Source: Streptomyces sp. NBC_01341 (GTDB lineage Bacteria > Actinomycetota > Actinomycetes > Streptomycetales > Streptomycetaceae). Taken from it: DNA of 64,000 nucleotides. Under the pieces are notes generated by a model. It did no database searches. It was not told the DNA's origin and was given only the letters and a program-made list of their open reading frames with translations. Below are positions 1 to 7,267 of the stretch, piece by piece (within the stretch, counting starts at the first letter, position 1; each line of letters starts with the position of its first letter). The DNA lies in assembly GCF_035946055.1 (NCBI RefSeq), contig NZ_CP108364.1, positions 3,348,001 to 3,412,000 on the forward strand, given 5' to 3'. A program made the translations under genes and the position numbers.

Positions 1-107
1 AGTTCAACGTCTCCCAGGAACCGGCCCCGTCGACCGTCGCGGCCACCGGCAAGGGCACGGCGACCGGTGCGGGCGGCAGCCCGGAGAAGGAACCCGCCGG
101 AGTCTGA
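1..107 (+). CDS. C-terminal end of a protein entering from the left
   Basis: The frame beginning at base 3 is open from the window edge to a TGA at 105-107 and gives 34 residues. The visible tail is low-complexity, rich in Ala, Gly, Thr and Pro, and ends in Glu-Lys-Glu-Pro-Ala-Gly-Val. Such tails are common at the ends of Streptomyces membrane or secreted proteins. No domain is visible, so no function is offered. Codon usage fits the rest of the window. Confidence 0.55.
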   Translation, partial: FNVSQEPAPSTVAATGKGTATGAGGSPEKEPAGV

Positions 108-244
108 GCGTCCCTTCCGCAGAGGACCGGCAGGGGCGCCCGGAACTCCGGTGCCCACGAGAAGTGCCGAAGATTTTTTCCGTACGAACATCTGTGTGTA
201 GGCAGGGGATTGCCGGGCACCAGAGGCTTCGGAGGTTGATAACA

Positions 245-415
245 ATGGTTCCCCTGCTTCTCGTTCTTCTTCTCGCCCTGATCCTTTTCGGTGCCGGTTT
301 CGCACTCAAGGCACTGTGGTGGATCGCGGTGATCGTACTTGTGGTGTGGCTTGTCGGATTCTTTGTCCGACCGGCTTCCGGCGGCGGCAAGCGTGGCCGC
401 TGGTACCGCTGGTAG
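245..415 (+). CDS. Small hydrophobic two-segment membrane protein
   Basis: A 56-residue protein. The ATG at 245 is chosen over an upstream in-frame ATG at 164 because GGAGG lies at 231-235, nine bases before it. Residues 2-21 and about 25-43 form two nearly continuous hydrophobic stretches (Leu/Val/Ala/Ile/Trp). They are followed by a short basic, Gly-rich tail ending Lys-Arg-Gly-Arg-Trp-Tyr-Arg-Trp. This is the layout of the short 'hydrophobic protein'/lmo0937-type membrane peptides often found near stress genes. The role is unknown; envelope stress is only a guess from family context. A strong hairpin follows at once. Confidence 0.75.
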   Translation: MVPLLLVLLLALILFGAGFALKALWWIAVIVLVVWLVGFFVRPASGGGKRGRWYRW

Positions 416-434
416 ACGCCTTCTACCAGCACTG

Positions 435-476
435 ACGCGGGTGGCGCGGGACCTTCTGGTCCCGCGCCACCCGCGT
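435..476 (+). terminator. Rho-independent terminator
   Basis: Perfect 19-bp stem (435-453 with 458-476) around a TTCT loop, followed by TTTT at 477. It ends the small membrane-protein gene. Confidence 0.85.
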
Positions 477-604
477 TTTCCGCATGCGTCGCACATTCGA
501 TGTGTGGACCGGAAAAGCGCGGGCAGCCGATATGTTGAGCGGCTCTCATCCCCATTTCGATGAGATGCGCCGCGCCGGACGAACCGTCGAGGAAGGAGCC
601 AATG

Positions 605-958
605 ATGAGCGACAACCTGTGGGGCTACCAGCCTTCGACCGGGCACACCGCGGGCGCCGACCTGACCGGATACTCGGTCGAGGCGACGGACGGGAGCATC
701 GGGAAGGTCGACAAGCATTCCGACGAGGTGGGCTCCGCCTATCTGGTCGTCGACACCGGTGTCTGGATCTTCGGCAAGGACGTCCTGCTTCCGGCAGGCA
801 CCGTCAAGGGCATCGACACGGAACACCGCACGGTGTTCGTCGACCTGACCAAGGACCAGATCAAGGACTCCCCCGAGTTCGACAAGCACAAGCACGCGGG
901 TGATCCTGCCTATCACGCCCAGATAGGCGGCTACTACGACAGCTACCGGATCATGTGA
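605..958 (+). CDS. PRC-barrel domain protein
   Basis: A 117-residue soluble protein with one PRC-barrel domain: residues about 13-75 carry the typical start (Leu-Thr-Gly-Tyr-Ser-Val), a Gly-Ser-Ile-Gly-Lys-Val turn, and the strand reading Tyr-Leu-Val-Val-Asp. The tail has a Ser-Pro-Glu-Phe-Asp-Lys stretch and a Tyr-Tyr-Asp-Ser-Tyr end. Two in-frame ATGs (602, 605) exist; GGAAGGAG at 591-598 sits better for 605. PRC barrels occur in RimM and photosynthetic reaction-centre H subunits, but stand-alone Streptomyces copies have no proven role and are often near general-stress genes. It is flanked by a hairpin on each side, so it is probably monocistronic. Confidence 0.82.
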   Translation: MSDNLWGYQPSTGHTAGADLTGYSVEATDGSIGKVDKHSDEVGSAYLVVDTGVWIFGKDVLLPAGTVKGIDTEHRTVFVDLTKDQIKDSPEFDKHKHAGDPAYHAQIGGYYDSYRIM

Positions 959-980
959 TCCCCGCGCACCGCGATCAGAG

Positions 981-1014
981 GCGGGGCCGGCTCCTCATAC
1001 GGAGCCGGCCCCGC
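981..1014. terminator. Bidirectional terminator between converging genes
   Basis: Perfect 14-bp GC-rich stem (981-994 with 1001-1014) and a six-base loop. It lies between the PRC-barrel gene and the converging sagB-like gene. Confidence 0.75.
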
Positions 1015-1039
1015 TGTTCGTGTGATGCGGTCATTCCGG

Positions 1040-2059
1040 TCACCGGCCCAGCGCGAAGTTGCCGGTGTGCACGAACGCGGACTTCGGTTCGGGCAGGAAC
1101 TCGGCTCCCGGCTCGGGTTCCAGCAGTCCGGTGGCGCACGGAGCGAGGCCGAGGTCGGCAGCCGTCAGGTAGAGCGTCTGGAGCAGGCATCCCGTGTTCT
1201 GGTGGATCAGGCGCAGCGCCATCGGGCCGTAGTACTTCCGCGTACGCGCGTGGTGCGAGGCGATGTAGAAGCTGACCTGTGGCGGGTCGGTCATGCGCAT
1301 CGGTTCGCAGACGAGTTCGCGCTGCATGGCCGCGAGTCGCCCGGTCCAGTCCGTGAGGCGTTCCAGGACATGCGCGACCGGGTCGTAGTGGTAACTGCCG
1401 GCCTCCAGGCCCTCGACGTCACGCGCTATCAGGTACAGCTCCAGACTGTGCAGGCCCCCGCCTGCCGGGCTCGGCCTGGTGGTCATCTGCCATTCGGCCG
1501 GCCCGGTGTACGCGCGTACCCGCGCGGCCCGGTGCAGGAAGGTTCCCAGTTCGGCCAGGGTCAGAGGCTCGGGTCCGTAGGTCCGGACACTCCGCCGGTC
1601 CGAGAGCACCTCGGCGAGCGGCCTGCTGGCTCTCCGGCAGTCGACCGGCAGCTTGACGGTCCCTCTGCTCTCCGGGTGCACGAGCGGCTGGGGAGGAACT
1701 GTCTCGACCGGCCCGTCCGGTCGTCCGGCGTACGCCCCTCGGGCGAGCATGGCGATCTCTCCGTCGGACCAGTCCTTCAGCGGGTCGTCCCCGTCCCCTT
1801 CCCCGGCAGTCGCCTGCGCACGGAGCAGCCCGGCGTCGACCAGGCGTTGCAGGAGAGCGTCGAACTCGTCCGGTGAACGTCCCCCGTGGTCCAGGTCGCG
1901 GGCCGGTGCCGGCACGGACAGCCGGTTGAGCAGGCGCAGGAGGAAGGAGTCCACGGTGAACGTGCGCTCCGCACGGGGATCGTTGACCACCAGCCGCTCG
2001 TCGTCACTCCACTCCGGCAGGAGCCAGGGGTTGCGCCGATAGTGGATGGGGACGGGCAT
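1040..2059 (-). CDS. SagB-family FMN-dependent azoline dehydrogenase
   Basis: A 339-residue SagB/ThcOx-type nitroreductase-fold enzyme. In linear azol(in)e peptide pathways this family oxidises thiazoline/oxazoline rings to azoles with FMN. Residues 1-90 form the N-terminal winged-helix-like clamp seen in SagB-type proteins. The flavin domain begins at about 150 with Arg-Arg-Ser-Val-Arg (155-159), continues through Pro-Ala-Gly-Gly-Gly-Leu-His-Ser near 198-205, and ends with Ala-Asp-Leu-Gly-Leu near 301-305. An earlier in-frame start exists at 2155, but GGAGG ends six bases before the ATG at 2059. It is the last gene of the minus-strand RiPP set, 103 bases after the YcaO gene. No transporter or protease is adjacent. 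Confidence 0.88.
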   Translation of the reverse strand: MPVPIHYRRNPWLLPEWSDDERLVVNDPRAERTFTVDSFLLRLLNRLSVPAPARDLDHGGRSPDEFDALLQRLVDAGLLRAQATAGEGDGDDPLKDWSDGEIAMLARGAYAGRPDGPVETVPPQPLVHPESRGTVKLPVDCRRASRPLAEVLSDRRSVRTYGPEPLTLAELGTFLHRAARVRAYTGPAEWQMTTRPSPAGGGLHSLELYLIARDVEGLEAGSYHYDPVAHVLERLTDWTGRLAAMQRELVCEPMRMTDPPQVSFYIASHHARTRKYYGPMALRLIHQNTGCLLQTLYLTAADLGLAPCATGLLEPEPGAEFLPEPKSAFVHTGNFALGR

Positions 2060-2162
2060 GGACTGCCTCCAGGGGATGGGCGCGGGGAAGGCGCGGCGGG
2101 AGGGGACGCGGGCCGCTGTACGTACGGCCGTGATCGGACGGAGTGCCGCGAGCACGGACCGC

Positions 2163-4316
2163 TCAACCGATCGGGAACGGGTGCGGGTTGAGGCTGTCCT
2201 CGGTGAGTGGTCCGGAGAGCAGACCCATCCGGACCGGAGCCTCGAAGAGCCGGGGGCCGCCGAGGTACCTGAACGTCGGCGAGAAGGACAGGGGCTGCAA
2301 GCCCGGCACCACAGCCTTCACGACCGTCACCCCGCACTCCGCGACGTCGACCGGTGTCGCGTCCACGGCGATGGGCTGGTGGCCGGCCTCGGCCAGGCGC
2401 CGCACGATCCACCGCGCGGCTGCCGCGTCGTCCGTGACCGGCCCGTCGGTGGATGCGGGGAGAGGGGCGCGCACCGGGCCTTCCGCCATGAAGTCGAGCA
2501 GGCGGACCCGGTCGGGGTGGCAGTAGTGGGTGGCGTGAGCCCACAGCAGGCGCATGTCTCCGGTCTCGGAGGTGTAGCCGCCCTCGGGCCGGCGCAGGTA
2601 CGCCGAAACTATCTGCCCCAGTTCCTGTACGGCACCCAGGATGCAGGCCTGATCGTCGACGTCGGCGCGGAATCCGCAGAGTGCCGCCGGTCCCGCGCCC
2701 GTGTCGAAGCGGGCCAGCGCTATCACGGACGGGATGCCGAGATCGGTGGTGACGTCCTTGACGAGGACGTCGATACCCTGATCCGCCATCCTGTCGAGCT
2801 GGGTGCGGGCGGGCCCCGGCGGCAGTTGGCGCCAGTCGACGGTAGGGACGCGGAGCCGGTTCAGCCAGAAGACGGCCGCGGCGTCCCGCTCGACGACTTC
2901 GAGGAGCCCGCCACGCAGCGCCTGGGCGAGGCTGCTGCCCGCCGCCCACCCGGTGGAGATCGGGTGCAGCAGCCGCTCGCCGGGTCCGGGCGCCCGGTAC
3001 GGCAGATACACCGCCGCGGCCGGGACCAGACGGTGCCGCCCGGTGGCGAGTTCGCCGCCGACCACCCAGTCGAGTTCCCGGTCGGGGGCGAAGGGTGCGG
3101 GAGTCCCGGCTGCCCCCGCCGCGTACTCAGCGGCCGAACCCAGGGGCAGGGTCCGCGGGTCCAGAGCCATCGGCCCGAGCGCGTCGAACGAGCCACGGAT
3201 GAAACGCGCACGGTCATAGATGCCTGCGGAGTAGCGCTCCAGACCCTCGCCGATCGCACACACCCTGGCGGACACCTCGCTGCGCTTGGTGGCGCTTCCC
3301 GTGGCACCGGAACGGACCGGCGAGAACCGGCGCGTGTCGGTTCCTCCTGTGACCCAGGCCGTGAACTGGCCGGACACGGGTTCGGTGGTGTCGTGCGCGA
3401 CGACGTGCACCCCGGCGTAGATCCCGGTCAGCGGGTCGAGGGCCCGTTCCATCCGGACCGCGCTGAGCGCCGGGGACAGGTCGGCCGGCTCGTCGTGGGG
3501 GCCCGGCAGTACCGGCGGTGCGGGTGCCTCGATGTGCTCCCGGCAGGCCGGGCACAACGGCGTGTGCAGCAACGGATGCTTGATCCGCTCCAGGGAGTCG
3601 AGGTCGAGCTCCAGCAGCTCCGCCGGCTCCGCCTCGGGCGCCGCCCGTCCGGCCGCGCGCAGCGCGCGGTGCGCGATGATGCCTGCGCTCGCCGAGGCAC
3701 TGGGCCACGGTCCGCCGCCGCCGGTGCCGAGCAGTACGTCGATCGGGAGGTCGCCCAACGCCGGGTCGGGGCGGGTGGCCCGCAGGCGCAGCGCCACACA
3801 CAGGGGACACGCGGTGTGCGGCGGACGCAGAACGGTAAGGAACAGTCGGCTGCCTCCGGCCGCGTACGCCACGACCGGTGCGTTCCCGGCGACAGCCAGG
3901 GTCGTCACCCTCGTCAGGGTGTCCTCGGGTGCTCCCAAGGACACCACCAGGGCATCGGCATCCTCGGCGGGCGCCGGGGCGACCAGTTCGGACAGCGCCG
4001 CGCTGACGGCTCCGGCGAGTTCGTCGCCACTGACCACATGGACTCGCCGGGTTCCGGCGGCCGTCGCCCGGTACGCACGATGCCGGGCCATACGGTCGTC
4101 GGCCGGAACCACGAGGCCTCTGCGCACGAGCGACGCCACGGCTTCGTCAGACAACTCGTCGAGCGATGCCCTGCCGTCGGCCGTGGCCTCGGCTGCCCCC
4201 ACCGCCGAGCGCAGCCGAAGGGGCGGTGTGTCACTGCTGCACACGAATACCTGATTCCCGCTCCGCCATATTCGGACGTCCTCGCGCGCCATAAGGGGGG
4301 AGTGAGGGATCGCCAT
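2163..4316 (-). CDS. E1-like/YcaO fusion cyclodehydratase (TOMM/LAP)
   Basis: A 717-residue fusion of the peptide-binding E1-like partner and the YcaO cyclodehydratase. Together these use ATP to turn Cys/Ser/Thr side chains of a precursor into azolines. The N-terminal half (1-280) has two CxxC pairs, C170/C173 and C255/C258, consistent with a structural zinc. The YcaO domain runs from about 335: its nucleotide-site helices are visible at 347-364 (Glu-Val-Ser-Ala ... Gly-Glu-Gly-Leu-Glu-Arg-Tyr-Ser-Ala) and 469-479 (Leu-Leu-Glu-Val-Val-Glu-Arg-Asp-Ala). The protein ends PHPFPIG, a match to the C-terminal PxPxP motif of azoline-forming YcaO enzymes. The start at 4316 has GAGG seven bases upstream; an internal ATG at 4292 is the alternative. 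Confidence 0.92.
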   Translation of the reverse strand: MAIPHSPLMAREDVRIWRSGNQVFVCSSDTPPLRLRSAVGAAEATADGRASLDELSDEAVASLVRRGLVVPADDRMARHRAYRATAAGTRRVHVVSGDELAGAVSAALSELVAPAPAEDADALVVSLGAPEDTLTRVTTLAVAGNAPVVAYAAGGSRLFLTVLRPPHTACPLCVALRLRATRPDPALGDLPIDVLLGTGGGGPWPSASASAGIIAHRALRAAGRAAPEAEPAELLELDLDSLERIKHPLLHTPLCPACREHIEAPAPPVLPGPHDEPADLSPALSAVRMERALDPLTGIYAGVHVVAHDTTEPVSGQFTAWVTGGTDTRRFSPVRSGATGSATKRSEVSARVCAIGEGLERYSAGIYDRARFIRGSFDALGPMALDPRTLPLGSAAEYAAGAAGTPAPFAPDRELDWVVGGELATGRHRLVPAAAVYLPYRAPGPGERLLHPISTGWAAGSSLAQALRGGLLEVVERDAAAVFWLNRLRVPTVDWRQLPPGPARTQLDRMADQGIDVLVKDVTTDLGIPSVIALARFDTGAGPAALCGFRADVDDQACILGAVQELGQIVSAYLRRPEGGYTSETGDMRLLWAHATHYCHPDRVRLLDFMAEGPVRAPLPASTDGPVTDDAAAARWIVRRLAEAGHQPIAVDATPVDVAECGVTVVKAVVPGLQPLSFSPTFRYLGGPRLFEAPVRMGLLSGPLTEDSLNPHPFPIG

Positions 4317-4402
4317 TACTGCCTCGCATGTGGGATGAAATCTGTGGCGCGCGGCGCCCTTTCAGAAAAGTGGCACACCGTCGCCGAATCAGGAAATGCC
4401 GG

Positions 4403-4439
4403 CGGGCGGGCCGCCGAACGTCGCCCGTCGGCCCGCCCG
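4403..4439 (-). terminator. Hairpin between RiPP precursor and its modifying enzyme
   Basis: An 11-bp GC-only stem (4403-4413 with 4429-4439) lies 36 bases after the precursor stop and about 90 bases before the YcaO start. Partial termination here would give more precursor than enzyme, a common arrangement in RiPP operons. The effect is inferred; the stem is seen. Confidence 0.55.
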
Positions 4440-4475
4440 TTTCCCGGCCTGCTGGGCATGCCGGGAAACACAAGG

Positions 4476-4595
4476 TCAGGCCTGGTCTTCGTCGTCCATG
4501 GCGACAGAAGTGAGCACGCAGTAGCACGCCACGCGGGACATCTCCGCGTTCTCGGTCACGATCTCCTCGAAGATGTCGACAGGTGCGTTGTTCAT
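4476..4595 (-). CDS. Azol(in)e RiPP precursor peptide (39 aa)
   Basis: A 39-residue ORF directly upstream of the YcaO fusion gene. It begins MNNAPVDIFEEIVTENAEM, an acidic leader-like part with a Phe-Glu-Glu-Ile-Val amphipathic stretch suited to binding an E1-like or RRE domain. A short core follows, SRVACYCVLTSVAM, then an acidic tail DDEDQA. Candidate heterocyclisation sites are Cys24, Cys26, Thr29 and Ser30 (also Ser20). The peptide is too short for routine gene callers. The Shine-Dalgarno is weak and purine-rich (GAGAGAAAG). Assignment rests on position, size, leader/core layout and the two adjacent modifying enzymes. I do not recognise the core from any characterised family; the acidic tail could be a follower peptide or part of the product. 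Confidence 0.82.
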   Translation of the reverse strand: MNNAPVDIFEEIVTENAEMSRVACYCVLTSVAMDDEDQA

Positions 4596-5223
4596 GACTT
4601 TCTCTCTTTCGCTGAAGAATTCGCCGGCTCGTATCGGAACCGGCGCGAAACCCATTCATCCAGCGGAGATCCACCTGGTCAACGAAACAGCTGAAGGCAT
4701 GATGATTCCTTGACGCGGCCGCCTACTTCCCCCTTCGGGGAGCCGTCGAGCCCGGCGGGACGACCCGCTTCACCCTCACTGGCCCGCCGACAACAGCGGC
4801 CCGGCAGCGGCGCCTTCATCCGCGCTGTGGTGGCGCCGGTCGGCACCGGCAGGCAGCAGGACCGCGTCCGCGGGTGCTGCGAGCGCACCGTCGCTTCGAG
4901 CCGCGCGCTCAGCCGCAGCGCCATGTCGGGCGTGCACCGGCCGAGATCGACGAGCGGAACCGGTTCCTCACCCGCGCGCTTCCCGATCGCAGCGCGCACG
5001 TACTGAAGGGAGACGGCCCTTCGCGCGGAGGCGGGTCGGTCTCACAGGACTCCGCCGTTCACGCCCTGGCGGAAGGCGCGGACGCGGTGCACCAGGCGTG
5101 GGGACTTGACGGCCGTACCCCGATGGCCGAGCCGTTCGGGCGTGACGTACCCTCAGCCGACCCGCCATGCCCGCGACCGGGGGGAATCACGGTCTGCGGC
5201 CGGCTCAGACCGTCTGGGGATTC
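4596..5223. other. Gene-poor stretch upstream of the RiPP precursor
   Basis: About 630 bases with no convincing complete gene. It must hold the promoter of the minus-strand RiPP operon and of the plus-strand secreted-protein gene at 5224. It contains the 89-bp duplicated segment at 4889-4977. A short coding-like plus-strand stretch near 5050-5160 (reading LAEGADAVHQAWGLDG) may be debris of a lost gene. Confidence 0.5.
4889..4977 (-). pseudogene. Fragment duplicated from the small gene at 6626-6868
   Basis: Minus-strand translation gives AGEEPVPLVDLGRCTPDMAL and on to Arg-Leu-Ser-Ala-Arg-Leu-Glu-Ala, nearly the same as the C-terminal half of the intact small protein at 6626-6868. The DNA from 4889 to 4977 matches 6644-6732 with four differences over 89 bases, in direct orientation about 1.75 kb apart. 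No start or 5-prime half of the gene is present here, so it is a truncated copy. Confidence 0.75.
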
Positions 5224-5991
5224 ATGCGCACAAGATCTTTAAACGCCATTCTCACCGGCGTCCTGGTACTTTCCGCTTCCGCCCTCACCGCCCCGGCCGC
5301 GTACGCGGCGGAGACCGGCGTGGTGATCAAGAATCTGTCCGTGAACGGTGGTAAGCCCCTCGTCCTCGGCACCTCCCTGACCGAGTCGTTCACCATCTCG
5401 GTGACCGCCTCGGACAACTCGGGTATCAGCAGTCACCTGGCGTTCCTGGGGATCGACCGCGAGGTCGGGGACGACTACTGGTCGTTCCACGGCCGCCCGA
5501 CGTGCACCAAGGCCAGTGCCACCACCTCCACCTGCAAGCTCAATTTCAAGCTCGATCCGGGCTGGGGCGTGCCCCGTAACGCCCTCGCGGGCCCGTGGGA
5601 CGTGACCGTCCAGCTAGAGGCCAAGGACGGGGACCTCTACAACAACGGCGGCGAGCCCAAGCACCCCGTCCTGAGGCGCGGCAAGCTCACCGTCAACGCC
5701 TCACCGGAGCCGGTGCACAAGGGCAAGCCCCTCAAGGTCACAGGCAAGCTGACCCGCGCGAACTGGGACAAGCGCACCTACGCGGGTTACGCCGAAAAGC
5801 CGGTGAAGCTGCAGTTCCGCAAGGCGGGCACCCACACATACAAGACCGTCAAAACGGTCAACACCAACAGCTACGGGGACCTGTCGACGAAGGTCACCGC
5901 CTCTGCCGACGGTTACTGGCGCTGGTCCTTCGCGGGCACCTCCACCACGTCGGCGACCAGCGCCGCGGGCGACTACGTCGACGTCCGCTGA
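5224..5991 (+). CDS. Secreted beta-rich protein of unknown function
   Basis: A 255-residue exported protein. The ATG at 5224 is preceded by GGGGA and starts a clean signal peptide (MRTRSLNAILTGVLVLSASA, cleavage after Ala-Tyr-Ala-Ala near residue 29). The mature part looks all-beta: residues 30-150 resemble a fibronectin/Ig-like fold with one cysteine pair (Cys near 98 and near 108). Residues 160-255 form a second beta domain with the Gly-Lys-Leu-Thr and Val-Lys-Leu-Gln-Phe-Arg strands seen in bacterial Ig-like or calcium-binding adhesin repeats. No catalytic motif is visible. A perfect hairpin follows nine bases after the stop. The role is unknown, probably outside the cell. Confidence 0.8.
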   Translation: MRTRSLNAILTGVLVLSASALTAPAAYAAETGVVIKNLSVNGGKPLVLGTSLTESFTISVTASDNSGISSHLAFLGIDREVGDDYWSFHGRPTCTKASATTSTCKLNFKLDPGWGVPRNALAGPWDVTVQLEAKDGDLYNNGGEPKHPVLRRGKLTVNASPEPVHKGKPLKVTGKLTRANWDKRTYAGYAEKPVKLQFRKAGTHTYKTVKTVNTNSYGDLSTKVTASADGYWRWSFAGTSTTSATSAAGDYVDVR

Positions 5992-5999
5992 CGACTCGT

Positions 6000-6035
6000 C
6001 CGCTTGCAACCCCGGCTTGACGGGGTTGCAAGCGG
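6000..6035 (+). terminator. Rho-independent terminator
   Basis: Perfect 15-bp stem (6000-6014 with 6021-6035) and a GCTTGA loop, directly after the secreted-protein gene. Confidence 0.85.
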
Positions 6036-6180
6036 CGATCCCAGATCCTGCGGCCCACGACTACGCAGCCACGGTCCGACGTACGGGACTTCGGCGGTCT
6101 GCGTCGCAGGCCGCTCCAGCGGGTGCTCGACCCGGACACCCCTCACCGAGTTACTGCGCCTCCGCGGCTGGATCAGTCAC

Positions 6181-6255
6181 TCAGTTCAGGGCGTCGGACA
6201 GCAAGCCTGCGACCACCAGGACGACGACGCCCGCCGCGAGAGCGACCCCCAGCAT
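6181..6255 (-). pseudogene. Possible membrane-segment remnant or micro-protein
   Basis: From ATG 6255 the minus strand reads MLGVALAAGVVVLVVAGLLS then DALN and stop, a clean single membrane span of 24 residues. The same frame stays open upstream to about 6400 and reads plausibly (TSPEWTQLPTPVKAAA) but has no start codon. It is either the end of a gene whose 5-prime part is lost or a genuine micro-protein with an AAGGCGG pseudo-SD. The rest of 6036-6399 shows no gene. Confidence 0.3.
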
Positions 6256-6399
6256 GGCCGCCGCCTTGACGGGAGTCGGGAGCTGCGTCCACTCAGGTGA
6301 GGTGCGCCAGTTGACGCGCCCGAGCAGAGTGTCCCCGCAGGATGGATCGGGCGGGTGATCGGAACCCTGGAGCGAGAGGGCACCGCCGATGGCACCCCG

Positions 6400-6636
6400 T
6401 CATCGCGGCAGCTGGCCCTCCCGGTTGATCTCCGTCACCCGGGCCCGCAGCACGAGCCCCGGAGAGGCCGGCCGGACGACGTCCGGTGGACAGTCCCACT
6501 CCGCCCCGCCGCCCGGTGGACGCAGCTGCACGTACGGCCCGACGCGGCCCATCACCCGGCCCACCCGGCCGTCACGGCTGTCCACAGCGAACGTTCCGGG
6601 CTCCGGCGTACACGGCTCCAGTCCTTCAACGCTCAT
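6400..6636 (-). CDS. Small conserved Streptomyces protein (XRE/DUF397-associated type)
   Basis: A 78-residue protein. Its centre reads Gly-Arg-Val-Gly-Pro-Tyr-Val-Gln-Leu-Arg-Pro-Pro-Gly-Gly-Gly then Glu-Trp-Asp-Cys-Pro-Pro, a pattern I know from many short Streptomyces proteins encoded beside XRE-family regulators and DUF397 genes. It has no signal peptide and no membrane span. Its start overlaps the end of the preceding gene by 11 bases, so the two are translationally coupled. Function is unknown; the context, with XRE and DUF397 remnants just upstream on the other strand, supports membership of that regulator-linked cluster. The ATG at 6636 is the natural start. Confidence 0.75.
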   Translation of the reverse strand: MSVEGLEPCTPEPGTFAVDSRDGRVGRVMGRVGPYVQLRPPGGGAEWDCPPDVVRPASPGLVLRARVTEINREGQLPR

Positions 6637-6868
6637 GAACCGCCGCCGCTTCGAGCTGCGCGCTCAGCCGCAGCGCCACGTCGAGCGTGCACCGGCCGAG
6701 ATCGACGAGCGGAACCGGTTCCTCACCCGCGCACGACACCGGGTCGATGCGCAGCGACGGCAGTTTCACGCCGACCCCCGCGAGGCCGGCCTTCAGCCGC
6801 ACCACCGCGTCCTCGGCAGCACGCACCCTGCCCGCTGCTTCTTTGCGCCGTTCCGTAGCCGTCATCAT
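6626..6868 (-). CDS. Small helical Streptomyces protein, first gene of a coupled pair
   Basis: An 80-residue protein. A charged helical N-terminus (MMTATERRKEAAGRVRAAED) is followed by Val-Lys-Leu-Pro-Ser-Leu-Arg-Ile-Asp-Pro-Val-Ser-Cys and a second block, Pro-Leu-Val-Asp-Leu-Gly-Arg-Cys. Two conserved cysteines are visible. GGGGA five bases before ATG 6868 sets the start; 6865 is equally possible. It is transcribed divergently from the XRE remnant and coupled to the 78-residue gene. Its 3-prime half is duplicated at 4889-4977. I recognise it as a lineage-specific family without known function. Confidence 0.72.
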   Translation of the reverse strand: MMTATERRKEAAGRVRAAEDAVVRLKAGLAGVGVKLPSLRIDPVSCAGEEPVPLVDLGRCTLDVALRLSAQLEAAAVHER

Positions 6869-6982
6869 GATCTTCCCCATTTCCACGCTGAGTAGTGGCT
6901 ATGCCTACTCAGCGTGTCCAATTCGCGACTACCGTGGAAGACGCGCAGATCCAACACCCACACGTGTGCCACCGGGAGCGCC

Positions 6983-7260
6983 GTGCCAGGACCCAAGAAG
7001 CTCGACCCCGCGTCCTCTCCTCGCGCCCTCCTCGGGGCCGAAATCCGCCACCGCAGGGAGGCCGCAGGTCTGGCGCAGGACGACCTGGGTGCGCCTCGCA
7101 GAGGCCGAACGAGGTGCTGGCTGCGGAGGGTTTCTTCGTACGGAACTGTGCGGCCCCGAAGCAGTCGAAGTACCCGGAGGCGGCAGAGGCGGAGACACTG
7201 GCGATCACGATCCGCGAGTACGCGCCTCTGCTGATCCCAGGACTCCTTCAGACGGAGGCG
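6983..7260 (+). pseudogene. Decayed XRE-family regulator
   Basis: From GTG 6983 the frame reads VPGPKKLDPASSPRALLGAE then Ile-Arg-His-Arg-Arg-Glu-Ala-Ala-Gly-Leu-Ala-Gln, the standard N-terminus of Streptomyces XRE/DUF5753 regulators. The helix-turn-helix is then lost. From about 7107 the next recognisable part (Glu-Val-Leu ... Gly-Phe-Phe, later EYAPLLIPGLLQTE) is in another reading frame, and the protein stops matching after that motif, where the large ligand-type domain should begin. So the gene has an internal deletion, a frameshift and a 3-prime truncation. About 90 residues survive of roughly 280. Confidence 0.8.
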
Positions 7261-7267
7261 GAGCCAG

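Noticed and set aside
4231..4674. 147-codon minus-strand open frame covering the RiPP precursor
   Set aside because: Different frame from the precursor, basic and low in structure; the 39-residue frame fits the cluster.
2046..4694. 882-codon plus-strand open frame
   Set aside because: Antisense to the YcaO and SagB genes; its length comes from GC bias, and its composition is Arg/Gly/Pro-rich without domains.
4656..4700. 14-codon minus-strand ORF MPSAVSLTRWISAG as a second precursor
   Set aside because: No ribosome site, no Cys, no leader; random occurrence is likely.
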